Source: Planotetraspora phitsanulokensis
GTDB lineage: Bacteria > Actinomycetota > Actinomycetes > Streptosporangiales > Streptosporangiaceae
DNA length: 64,000 nt
Assembly (NCBI RefSeq): GCF_016863295.1
Contig: NZ_BOOP01000023.1
Coordinates: 62,001-126,000, forward strand
Reading direction: 5' to 3'
The translations under genes were made by a program, and so were the position numbers. Position 1 is the stretch's first letter. Every line of letters starts with the position of its first letter. This document shows positions 53,310 through 62,000 of the stretch, piece after piece. The notes under the pieces are model-generated. The model saw only the letters and a program-made list of their open reading frames with translations, was not told the origin of the DNA and ran no database searches.

Positions 53310-54317
53310 TTAGGCGCCCGCCTCCGCGGCCTGCGCCCCTCTCGACCAGTCGGGCAGCGGGCGGTAGAGGGGGACCCCTCCGGCCTCCAGTTCGTCCCTG
53401 AGCCTGAAGTACTCGTCACCGAAGGGGTCGACGCCGCTCAGCGGCATCAGGCTCCTCCGGACGGCCACATCGTGCGGAGCGAGCTCCGCCGCCTTCCGGG
53501 CATGTCCCCGCGCGGGAGCGGTACGGCCGCGGCGGAACAGCCACGCGGCGAGCCGCGCGTGCAGCCGCGCGCGGCGCTCCTCCTCCGTCGGGATCCGCAG
53601 ATGCTCCCGTACGGCCTCCGGCGTCAGGCCCGACTCCCCGTCGAGGACCCATCTCCGGAGGGCGTTCTTGGCGTCCTCGGAGGACAGGCCGTTCATCTCA
53701 CGGAAGGTGTCGGTCGCGGTCATGGTGTCCTGCGGCCGGGCGATCCGGCCCTCCTCATCGATCCACACGACGGTCGGCACGTTGACGACGTTGTACAGCT
53801 CCGCCACCGAGCCCTCGGCGTCGATCAGCGACGGATGCCCCAGTCCTTCGATCCACGGCCGGGCGTCCCCGGGATCGCGGTCGAGGGAGACGCTGACGAC
53901 GGTGAGCCCGCCCGGCGAGAGCTCGTCGTGGAGCTCGTCCCACGCGGCCAGGTCGTAGCGGCAACCGCACCAGGAGGCCCAGAAGACGAGCGCGATCTTG
54001 CTGCCTCGCGCCTCGCGGAGGGAGAAGCCGTCGAGCGTGAAATCCGGCGCCTCGTCCGGGCCGAGCCTCTGGGCGTCGCCCACCGCGATCAGGCGCTCGT
54101 CCGGGTCGACGACCGCCACCCTGCCGAGCAACCCGGCGAACCCGGCGAGATCGACGCCGTCCGGCGTCTCCGCCTCGGCCGCGCGGAAGCCCGGGATGCA
54201 CGCGTCGCCCCGGCACCAGCCGTGCGGCTTGCGCTCCCATCCGAAGATCGGCCGGCCGTGGCGAACCACCGGCCCCTCGACCTGTTCCTCCCGGCCGTCC
54301 ATCAGCAACGTGTACAT
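53310..54317 (-). CDS. TlpA-like thioredoxin-fold protein with a CGC active site
   Basis: A 335-residue protein with no signal peptide. Residues about 95-230 are a TlpA/ResA-type thioredoxin fold (APDFTLDGFSLREARGSKIALVFWASWCGCRYD). The active site reads WCGCR, one residue shorter than the usual WCXXCR, giving a CXC. A cysteine-containing N-terminal domain (HGWCRGDACIPGF) and a TPR-like helical end (ARGHARKAAELAPHDVAVRRSL) flank it. GGAGG precedes ATG 54317 at five bases. A 19-bp operator-like palindrome lies upstream. It may be a cytosolic disulfide reductase or isomerase; that is inference. Confidence 0.8.
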   Translation of the reverse strand: MYTLLMDGREEQVEGPVVRHGRPIFGWERKPHGWCRGDACIPGFRAAEAETPDGVDLAGFAGLLGRVAVVDPDERLIAVGDAQRLGPDEAPDFTLDGFSLREARGSKIALVFWASWCGCRYDLAAWDELHDELSPGGLTVVSVSLDRDPGDARPWIEGLGHPSLIDAEGSVAELYNVVNVPTVVWIDEEGRIARPQDTMTATDTFREMNGLSSEDAKNALRRWVLDGESGLTPEAVREHLRIPTEEERRARLHARLAAWLFRRGRTAPARGHARKAAELAPHDVAVRRSLMPLSGVDPFGDEYFRLRDELEAGGVPLYRPLPDWSRGAQAAEAGA

Positions 54318-54341
54318 GGGCACCTCCGTTGGATAGTTACG

Positions 54342-54360
54342 CTCTCCAATTATTGGATAG
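54342..54360. promoter_or_regulatory. Operator-like palindrome upstream of the TlpA-like gene
   Basis: CTCTCCAATTATTGGATAG is a 19-bp inverted repeat with one mismatch (core TCCAAT-T-ATTGGA). TTGGATAG is repeated at 54329-54336, 24 bp from the second copy at 54353-54360. The AT-rich core in this GC-rich setting is striking. The regulator is unknown. Confidence 0.55.
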
Positions 54361-54440
54361 CGCTGCTGTCCAGTCAATCGGGAAGGGTGGAGAAATCTCG
54401 CAAGGCGTGGAGGGACTCCGGGAAACCCCCGGAAACGGCG

Positions 54441-54472
54441 AAAACCCTCGGACGAGAGTGTCCGAGGGTTTT
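54441..54472 (-). terminator. Terminator of the tRNA cluster
   Basis: A perfect 13-bp stem with AAAA and TTTT ends: AAAACCCTCGGAC (54441-54453) with 54460-54472 around GAGAGT. It ends the tRNA transcript on the minus strand and could work in both directions. Confidence 0.88.
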
Positions 54473-54483
54473 ACCCGAGTTTG

Positions 54484-54556
54484 TAGCCCCGACCGGATTC
54501 GAACCGGCGCTACCGCCTTGAGAGGGCGGCGTCCTAGGCCACTAGACGACGGAGCC
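54484..54556 (-). tRNA. tRNA-Glu (anticodon CTC)
   Basis: A 73-base cloverleaf: acceptor GGCTCCG with CGGGGCT, anticodon stem CCGCC/GGCGG with loop CTCTCAA (CTC), T-arm GCCGG-TTCGAAT-CCGGT, discriminator A. CCA is not encoded. It is the last gene of a three-tRNA unit. Confidence 0.93.
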
Positions 54557-54568
54557 TTGCGCAGTGAG

Positions 54569-54641
54569 TAGTCCCGAGCGGATTCGAACCGCCGCTACCG
54601 CCTTGAGAGGGCGGCGTCCTGGGCCACTAGACGACGGGACC
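54569..54641 (-). tRNA. tRNA-Glu (anticodon CTC), second copy
   Basis: A 73-base cloverleaf: acceptor GGTCCCG with CGGGACT, the same anticodon arm (CTC), T-arm GGCGG-TTCGAAT-CCGCT, discriminator A, no CCA. It lies 12 bp before the other copy and differs from it in acceptor, D-loop and T-stem. Confidence 0.93.
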
Positions 54642-54688
54642 TTCGCACTGCACTTCTATCCAGCAGAATCCCATACGGGGGGATCCAG

Positions 54689-54760
54689 CTGGGGTACCAG
54701 GACTCGAACCTAGACTAGCTGAACCAGAATCAGCCGGGCTGCCAATTACCCCATACCCCA
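54689..54760 (-). tRNA. tRNA-Gln (anticodon CTG)
   Basis: A 72-base cloverleaf: acceptor TGGGGTA with TACCCCA, anticodon stem GCTGA/TCAGC with loop TTCTGGT (CTG), T-loop TTCGAGT, discriminator G, no CCA. It is first in the minus-strand tRNA unit. Confidence 0.93.
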
Positions 54761-54798
54761 TCTGCTCACGAACCCCGGGGGCCGCTTGCGACTCCGAA

Positions 54799-54828
54799 AG
54801 AATAGCCCAGCTTCGGACCCATCACCAA
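54799..54828 (-). promoter_or_regulatory. Promoter of the tRNA cluster
   Basis: On the minus strand TTGGTG (54828-54823) and TATTCT (54804-54799) are 18 bp apart, 39 bp before tRNA-Gln. Confidence 0.6.
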
Positions 54829-54919
54829 AACGATTCTCGCGCGTCCCGCGATCACGGCCTGAGCTTGACGTATGCGAGGCTGGGACCACACGTCAGCACC
54901 ATGTGAGGAGTCGTCACCG

Positions 54920-56899
54920 ATGACGCCGGACGCCAACCCCTTTCTGAGCGCCAGCCCACTCCCCTACCGGTTGCCTCCGTTCCAGGAGATCAAGGAGGAG
55001 CACTACGCGCCGGCGTTCGAGCAGGGCATGGCCGAACATCTCGCGGAGGTGGCGGCGATCGCGGACGATCCGGAGCCGCCGACGTTCGAGAACACCATCG
55101 AGGCCCTGGAGAGGTCAGGAGAGCTCCTGGACCGCGTCTCGACGGTCTTCTTCAACCAGGCGTCCTCGGACGCGACTCCGGGCGTCCAGGAGATCCAGAA
55201 GGACATCACGCCCAAGCTGGCCGCGCACGCCGACGCCGTCCACCTCGACGCGAAGCTCTTCGCCCGCATCCAGGCGGTCGAGACGGCCGACGAGGACCAG
55301 CGCTGGCTTCTCGATCGTTATCTCACGGACTTCACGCGGGCGGGAGCCGTACTCGGCCAGGAGGACCAGGAGCGCCTCAGGCGGCTCAACGAGCGGCTCT
55401 CCACGCTGGCGACGACGTTCCAGCAGAACCTGCTCGCCGACACCAACGCGAGGGCCGTGATCGTCGACGACGTCTCCGAGCTCGACGGGCTGTCGGCCGA
55501 CGCGGTTCAGGGGCTCCAGGAGACCGCGAAGGAGCGCGGCCTCGACGGCAAGTACCTGGTGACGCTCGTGCTGCCGACGAGCCAGCCGTCCCTCACGGAG
55601 CTGACCGACCGGGCGCTGCGGCAGCGGATCCACGAGGCGTCCACCGGACGCGGCGCCCCGAACGCCGAGCTGATCACCGAGATCGCCGCCCTGCGGCAGG
55701 AGCGGGCGACCCTGCTCGGCTACCGGAACCACGCGGAGTACGTCCTGGCCGACCAGACGGCCAAGACCACCCAGGCCGTCACGGACATGCTCGACCGGCT
55801 CGTCCCCCCGGCCGTCTCGAACGCCCGCAAGGAGCAGGCGGATCTCGAGGAGATCGCCGGACACGCCGTCCAGCCGTGGGACTGGCCGTTCTACGCCGAG
55901 AAGGTCAGGAAGGGGCGCTACGACATCGACAGCGCCCGCATGCGGCCGTATTTCGAGCTGAACACCGTCCTGGAGAAGGGCGTCTTCCACGCGGCGACGC
56001 GCCTGTACGGCATCACCTTCACCGAGCGGCCCGATCTGCACGGGTACCACCCCGACGTCCGGGTCTTCGAGGTCTTCAACGAGGACGGCACGCCGCTCGG
56101 CCTCTTCCTCGGCGACTTCCACTCCAGGGCGTCCAAGCGGGGCGGGGCGTGGATGAACAGCCTGGTCACGCAGTCGACGCTGCTCGGCACCGGGCCCGTC
56201 GTGGTCAACAACCTCAACATCGTCAAGGGTGAGCCCACCCTGATGACGTTCGACGAGGTCAACACGATGTTCCACGAGTTCGGGCACGCCCTGCACGCCC
56301 TGTTCTCCGACGTCCGCTTCCCCCGCTTCTCGGGGACGGCGGTGCCGCGCGACTTCGTGGAGTACCCGTCGCAGGTCAACGAGATGTGGGCGACCGACCC
56401 GGAGATCCTGGCGAACTACGCGAAGCACTACGAGACCGGCGAGCCGATGCCGCAGGAGCTCGTGGACCGCATGCTCGAGGCGCAGAAGTTCAACCAGGGG
56501 TTCGCCACCGTGGAATACCTGGCCGCCACCCTGCTCGACTGGGCCTGGCACACGGAGTACGCGGGCGGCGAGGCGGAGCGGTTCGAGGAGGAGGCGCTGA
56601 AGCGCGCCGGAGTGGACCTCGCGGCCGTGCCGCCCCGCTACCGGAGCACCTACTTCGCCCACATCTGGGCGAGCGGCTACAGCGCCGGCTACTACTCCTA
56701 CATCTGGAGCGAGGTCCTCGACGCCGACACGGTGGAGTGGTTCAAGGAGAACGGCGGCCTGCGGCGCGAGAACGGCGACGCGTTCCGGCGGGAGCTGCTC
56801 TCGAAGGGCGGCAGCGTCGACGCGCTCACGGCCTTCCGCAACTTCCGCGGCCGGGATCCGGAGATCACTCCTCTCCTCACCCGCCGCGGCCTCCTCTAG
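54920..56899 (+). CDS. M3 family peptidyl-dipeptidase (Dcp type)
   Basis: A 659-residue zinc metallopeptidase of family M3. The active site HEFGHALHALF (HEXXH at about residues 452-456) and the substrate-binding SGYSAGYYSYIWSEVLDAD near the C-terminus are typical of Dcp. No signal peptide is seen, so it trims cytosolic peptides by removing C-terminal dipeptides. ATG 54920 has GAGGAG nine bases upstream. A strong terminator follows. It lies between the tRNA genes and gltX, outside the usual conserved order. Confidence 0.94.
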   Translation: MTPDANPFLSASPLPYRLPPFQEIKEEHYAPAFEQGMAEHLAEVAAIADDPEPPTFENTIEALERSGELLDRVSTVFFNQASSDATPGVQEIQKDITPKLAAHADAVHLDAKLFARIQAVETADEDQRWLLDRYLTDFTRAGAVLGQEDQERLRRLNERLSTLATTFQQNLLADTNARAVIVDDVSELDGLSADAVQGLQETAKERGLDGKYLVTLVLPTSQPSLTELTDRALRQRIHEASTGRGAPNAELITEIAALRQERATLLGYRNHAEYVLADQTAKTTQAVTDMLDRLVPPAVSNARKEQADLEEIAGHAVQPWDWPFYAEKVRKGRYDIDSARMRPYFELNTVLEKGVFHAATRLYGITFTERPDLHGYHPDVRVFEVFNEDGTPLGLFLGDFHSRASKRGGAWMNSLVTQSTLLGTGPVVVNNLNIVKGEPTLMTFDEVNTMFHEFGHALHALFSDVRFPRFSGTAVPRDFVEYPSQVNEMWATDPEILANYAKHYETGEPMPQELVDRMLEAQKFNQGFATVEYLAATLLDWAWHTEYAGGEAERFEEEALKRAGVDLAAVPPRYRSTYFAHIWASGYSAGYYSYIWSEVLDADTVEWFKENGGLRRENGDAFRRELLSKGGSVDALTAFRNFRGRDPEITPLLTRRGLL

Positions 56900-56901
56900 C
56901 C

Positions 56902-56935
56902 CCTGTGGGGCGCCCTGCGAGGGGCGCCCCACAGG
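56902..56935. terminator. Terminator after the Dcp-type peptidase gene
   Basis: CCTGTGGGGCGCCC (56902-56915) pairs perfectly over 14 bp with 56922-56935 around a six-base loop. It separates two convergent genes. Confidence 0.85.
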
Positions 56936-56943
56936 CGGTGGGC

Positions 56944-58020
56944 CTATGCTCCGCCTTCGTAGGCGACGTCGACCTCCTCGTCCTTCTCGGCGGACCGGTA
57001 GAGCGCGTCGATCACGATCGACCGCCGGAGGCCCTCGACCCCGCGATGCGCCGCCCACTCGCCCGACCTGACCGCCGCCACGAACTTCGCGACGACGTCG
57101 GCGTGGCCGCCGCCGCGCGGGACCACGGGGAAGGTCTCCGCCGGTCTCCCGGCCACGTCCGTCGAGATCTGCAGGACGCCGGCGGGGGCGTAGTCCTTGA
57201 TCAGGAGGGTGGCGGCCCCCTTCGTCCCGTGCAGGCTCACCGTCATCTCGTTGCCGGAGACCGGTGCGTGCAACGCCCAGCTGGCCTCGAGATAGACGCT
57301 CGCCCCCTCCTGGGTCCGCAACGTGCCGCCGCCCAGGTCCTCCACCTCGAATCCCGCAGGGTCCCCGCCTGCCGCCGCGATCGAGGCGGGCACCAGCTCG
57401 GCGTGCGTGAACCCGGACGCGCGCGTCACGACCGGCTCGTCCATCAGGTGGAGGACCAGGTCGAGCATGTGCACCCCGAGATCGATGAGCGGCCCGCCAC
57501 CTGACCGGTCCTTGCGGGTGAACCACGTGTCGCCGGTCGTGTGCCGCCGCCGGGTCCAGGACGCCTTGACGTGGTAGATCCGCCCGAGGCCGCCTTCGTC
57601 GACGAAGCGCCTGAGCGTGCGGACGTCGCCGCGCTCCCTGTGGTTGAACACCGTCCAGAGCACACGATCGGCGGCCACGGCGGCGTCGACCATGCTCCGC
57701 GCACGCACCGCGTCCAGAGCCAGCGGCTTCTCGCACAACACGTGCTTGCCCGCCTCCAGCGCGGCGACGGCGACCCGGTCGTGCAGCCAGTTGGGGGCGG
57801 CGACGCTGACGACGTCGAGGTCGTCACGCGCGACCAGATCCTCCCAGGCCGTGTGGCGATGCGGGACGTCGAGCCGGTCGCCGACGGTCGCCAGCCGCTC
57901 CGGCTCCTGAGCCGCGAGAGCGTGCACCTCGACGCCGGGAAGCAGCGCGTAGGCGTCGGCGTGGGTGACTCCGGCCCAGCCGAGCCCCACGACGCCCACG
58001 CGAAGGGTGGCGTCGCTCAT
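56944..58020 (-). CDS. Gfo/Idh/MocA family oxidoreductase
   Basis: A 358-residue NAD(P)-dependent oxidoreductase. The Rossmann motif VGVVGLGWAG, the conserved CEKPLALD and the C-terminal domain motif DLGVHMLDLVLHLM are present. Such enzymes act on sugars and polyols. Its ATG (58020) overlaps the stop of the ThuA-like gene by four bases (ATGA), so the pair is translationally coupled; ThuA-type and Gfo/Idh genes are often partners (ThuAB) in sugar use. Confidence 0.93.
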   Translation of the reverse strand: MSDATLRVGVVGLGWAGVTHADAYALLPGVEVHALAAQEPERLATVGDRLDVPHRHTAWEDLVARDDLDVVSVAAPNWLHDRVAVAALEAGKHVLCEKPLALDAVRARSMVDAAVAADRVLWTVFNHRERGDVRTLRRFVDEGGLGRIYHVKASWTRRRHTTGDTWFTRKDRSGGGPLIDLGVHMLDLVLHLMDEPVVTRASGFTHAELVPASIAAAGGDPAGFEVEDLGGGTLRTQEGASVYLEASWALHAPVSGNEMTVSLHGTKGAATLLIKDYAPAGVLQISTDVAGRPAETFPVVPRGGGHADVVAKFVAAVRSGEWAAHRGVEGLRRSIVIDALYRSAEKDEEVDVAYEGGA

Positions 58021-58841
58021 CGCGCACCCTCTTTCGCCTCCGCGGCGAGCGCCTCGGCCTGGGCCGCCCCCTGCCTCGCGATCTCCTCGTCGTACCAGCC
58101 GGTCTCGCACAGCTCCGGCGCGTACTCGCCGTCGAGCACGCCGGCCGTCGGCGCCGCCCACTCCACCCCGTTCGCGAGGACGCGGCCGACCGCGGGATGG
58201 TGGTAGACGGGGTACTCCTGGTCGCCCGGGCTGAAGTAGAAGATCCTCCCGTGCCCCCGGTAGAAGCAGCAGCCGCTCCGGAAGACCTCGCCGCCGCTGA
58301 ACGAGCTGATGAAGACGAGCTCGTCGGGCGCCGGGATGTCGAAGAACTCGCCGTACATCTCCTGCTCGGGGATCACGATCGGGACGGGCACGCCTCGCGC
58401 GATCGGATGCGCCGGGTTCACACTCCACACCAGCTCACGGTCGTCCGCGTTTCGCCAGCGCAGCCGGCAACTCGTGCCCATCAGCGTGCGGAACACCTTG
58501 GAGAAGTGCGCGGAGTGCAACACCACCAGGCCCATCCCGCGGCGCACCCGGTCGACGACCTTGGCGACGATCTCGTCGGAGACGTCCTGGTGGGCCCGGT
58601 GCCCCCACCAGGTGAGCACGTCGGTCTCCTCGAGCACGTCGTCGGTCAGGCCGTGCTCGGGCATGTCGAGCGTCGCGTGCCGTACCGTGACGCGCGCTCC
58701 CAGTTCGCGCTCGAGGGCGTCGCCGATCACCGCGTGCATGCCCCGGGGATAGATGGCTCGCACGGACTCGTCGCGACGCTCGTGGATGAACTCGTTCCAG
58801 ATCGTGACGCGGATCGGGTGCTCCGCTGGACGTTCAGACAA
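58017..58841 (-). CDS. ThuA-like trehalose utilization protein
   Basis: A 274-residue ThuA-domain protein with a class I glutamine-amidotransferase-like fold. RVTIWNEFIHERRDESVRAIYP, LTWWGHRAHQDVSDEIV and GLVVLHSAHFSKVFRTLMGTSCRLRWR are typical. In rhizobia ThuA works with ThuB in conversion of trehalose or sucrose to 3-keto sugars; the exact substrate here is unknown. The start is TTG 58841, with AAAGGA seven bases upstream and no ATG or GTG close by in frame. Confidence 0.92.
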   Translation of the reverse strand: MSERPAEHPIRVTIWNEFIHERRDESVRAIYPRGMHAVIGDALERELGARVTVRHATLDMPEHGLTDDVLEETDVLTWWGHRAHQDVSDEIVAKVVDRVRRGMGLVVLHSAHFSKVFRTLMGTSCRLRWRNADDRELVWSVNPAHPIARGVPVPIVIPEQEMYGEFFDIPAPDELVFISSFSGGEVFRSGCCFYRGHGRIFYFSPGDQEYPVYHHPAVGRVLANGVEWAAPTAGVLDGEYAPELCETGWYDEEIARQGAAQAEALAAEAKEGAR

Positions 58842-59016
58842 GAGGGCGTCCTTTCACCGGTGGGGACGGGCGACGGTCACCAGGTCATGCTCCCCGGGAC
58901 ACATGATCACAGCCCGCCCGAAGGGTCCACCACCGGCCCGGGTCCCGGCGATCGATGAGATCACGCGGGAACGTCCCCGGCCCGCGACGCGGACCGGGGA
59001 CGCCCGGCGATCGGCG
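58842..59016. other. Intergenic region with terminator and one TGATCA motif
   Basis: This 175-bp gap holds the subtilase terminator (58972-59002), an ACATGATCACAGCCCG motif (58901-58916) of the same type as the paired TGATCA motifs, and the promoter region of the ThuA-like gene. Confidence 0.4.
58972..59002 (-). terminator. Terminator after the subtilase gene
   Basis: CGTCCCCGG (58972-58980) pairs perfectly with CCGGGGACG (58994-59002) around a 13-base loop, 15 bp beyond the stop on the minus strand. Confidence 0.75.
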
Positions 59017-62000
59017 CTACTTCAGGCCGATGGCACGGACAACCGTCTGTTCGACGCTGTTGCCGTACGTGTCCTCTGCCGTGGCGCGCAGGGTGAGGTG
59101 CTCGGCATCGGCCGGGGCGTGCAGCCTGGTCACCCAGCCGTCCCGCGTCCGGTCGAGGCGCTGCCTGTGCCAGGTGGCGCCGTCGTCGTAGGAGACGTCG
59201 AGCCCGGCTGAGCGGATCCTGCCGGAGTCCGGGCCCCCTGGCAGGTGGGACGGCGTCAGCGTGAGCCTGGCCGACCGGTCCGCACTCCCTCCGGCGTCGG
59301 TGTCCACGCCGTAGTCGAGCTGGATCAGCGGCAACTGGGCGGCCCTTTCCGGGTCGGCGGTCGCCGAGGTGAAGCGCCACCTGGTCGTCGTCCTGAGCGA
59401 GAGCGGATAGACCGCCGCGTCGCGCTCCGTCGTCGCGACCAGCGTGTACGGACGCCGGCCCGGAGGCACGTCCGCGTAGAGGAACCCTCCCTCCGTCTGG
59501 GTGACGAGGGTGTCCCCCTGGTAGAGGGCGAGCGACTGGGCGAGCTGGCCGGGCACGGCGAGCCCGGCGTGGTTCGCACCCGAGTCACCCCAGCCCGGCA
59601 CCTCGACCTGCACGGCGTCACCGGTACGCCGGGGAAGGCCGACGGCGTCGTTGATCCTCGGCCGCTGGATGGGGCCGAACCACTCCTCGTGGGCGGTCGA
59701 CCCGGCACGGTAGGACACGCTTCCGCCGTACTGGATCGACTCTCTGGGGACCTCCGCCTCGCTCATCCAGCGGGCGTCCGCGGTGACCCAGTCGGTGCGG
59801 TGGCCCTGGGCCCGGCTCAGCATCGTGGCGCCGACCTTGGCGCTCAGGCCGGGAGACAGGTCGTAGCGGTACTCGTCGACCTCGTCGGCCGGGTCGTTGC
59901 GGAAGTCGACCTCCACCCTGGCCAGGTCGTCCTGCTTCGGCTTGTACGTGACGTCCTTCGGCACAGCCCCCCTCCACGTACGGACGAAGTCGTAGAGGTA
60001 CTCGGTGGCGGGGTGCGAGGTCACATGGAGCCGTACCGGGCCCTCCTTCAGCCGGGCGATGAGCTGCTCGCCCGCGTCCTTGGTCAGGGACGCCACGGTG
60101 AGCGGGGTACGGCGGAGCGGCTCGCGGAGCCGTCCGGCCTCGTCGTTGACGATCAGCAGCAGCTTCACGCCCGCCGCGACGGCGGCCGGCACCTGCTTGT
60201 CGGTGTCGCCGTAACGGATGACCGCGACCTTCCCCTTGGCGTCGATGCCGGCGTAGTCGGCCGCGGATCCGCCGCCCGCGAAGACCGCGTCCACGTCCGA
60301 CGTGCCCTCGGGCAGCAGTCCGCCTCCGGGCAGCACCCACAGGTCGTCGTAGGACTGCCTGCCGTTCTCCACCGACAGCAGCGGCTGGATCTTGCGCCAG
60401 CGCGCGGTGACGGACAGTTCGCCCTTGGCCGGCTTCTGCGTGGAGTTCGTCCAGACGCTGTCGAAGGTGGTACTGAGCGTGTAGGAGTCGGTGATGGAGG
60501 CCGTGTCGCCGAGGGTGCGGTGGTAGTCGACGCGGACGGCGGCGTCGGCCGCCTCCTTGGGCGTGACGGCCTTGATCTCGTGCGCCGTGGACGCGTCCAG
60601 CTTCAGCGTGGCGTCGCCGTCCAGGACGACCATGGGCGCGCTCATGAGCGCCATTCCGCGGGAGTTGGGGCCGTGGGTGCCCTCCACCTGCCCCCACATC
60701 CACACCGAGTACGTGCCGTTGGGAAGCAGCGCGTTCACGTAGCCGGACGTGGTGACGAAGGAGTAGTACAGGCCCGCGGGGTCGCCCTCGCGCATCATGT
60801 TGACCAGGCCGGGCATCGGCTCGCCGTCCCTGCCTGTGGCGGTGACGACGAGACGGCTGGGCTTCTCCCCGGTGCTGACGCCGACGACGGTGTGCGCGAG
60901 CACCGTGCCGTCGGCTCCGGTGGCGAGCACCTGACCGCTGTAGCTGAACTGGGGCTCGGCGCGGGACAGGTCGGCGGAGAGCGTCACCGTGCTCTGCCCG
61001 TGCGCGGGCACCACGACCTGCGAGGCGGACAGGGACCACATGTCGTCGGGGAGGTCCGAGTCGTCGAACGACAGGTCGAGGGTGACGGGGGCGTCTCCCA
61101 TGTTGGTGTAGGTCAGGGTCCGCTCAGGCTTGGCGTCCGGCTCCTTGCTCGGCGAGTGGATGCCCAGGTAGGCGCTGGCGGTGGCGAAGACGGTGCCCTT
61201 CGTGGCCGCGGCGACGTCGACGCGCCCGCTGCCGGCCTCGTAGGGCCCGTAGTCCGGTGTGAGCTTCGCCGTGCTCACCAGGGCGTCCTTGAGCTGAGCG
61301 CCGGTCCAGCCGGGATGCTCGGCGGCCAGCAGGGCGGCGGCTCCCGCGACGTGCGGGGTGGCCATCGAGGTGCCGCTCATGGTCCTGTACGGCCCCTCGC
61401 CCGGGGTGTACTGCGAACGGGCGGCGAGCACGTCGACGCCGGGCGCGGTGATCTCGGGCTTGAGCGCGTCGTCGACCAGGCGGGGGCCGCGGCTGGAGAA
61501 GTCGGCCAGCCTGTCCGCGCCGTCCACCGCTCCCACGGTGAGCGCCGCGTCGGCGGCTCCCGGGCTGCCGATCGTACGGTCGCCGCTCTGGCCGGAGTTG
61601 CCGGCGGCGATGACGAACAGTGCTCCCGTCTCGGCGGTGAGAGCGTTCACAGCCTGGCTCATCGGGTCGGTGCCGTCGGCGGGCGCGTCGGTGCCGAGGC
61701 TCATGCTGACGACCTTGGCGTGCTCGTCCCTGGCCGCCCACTCCATGCCGGCGATGATCCAGGAGTCCTGGCCCTGGCCCGAGTCGCTCAGGACCTTGCC
61801 GATGTGCAGATCGGCGCCAGGGGCGACGCCTTTCTCCTTGCCATCGGAAGCGGCGCCTGTTCCTGCGACGGTGGACGCGACATGGGTGCCGTGCCCGTGC
61901 CGGTCGGTGACGTCCTCGCCGGGCACGAAGCTGGCGCTGTCCTCGATCCGGCCCGCCAGGTCGGGATGCGTGGCGTCCACCCCGGTGTCGAGCACGGCGA

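Noticed and set aside
54484-54641. Duplicate tRNA-Glu as an attachment-site duplication of an integrated element
   Set aside because: The two copies are both full-length, differ in several stems and share one transcript, so they are normal paralogues; no integrase is present.
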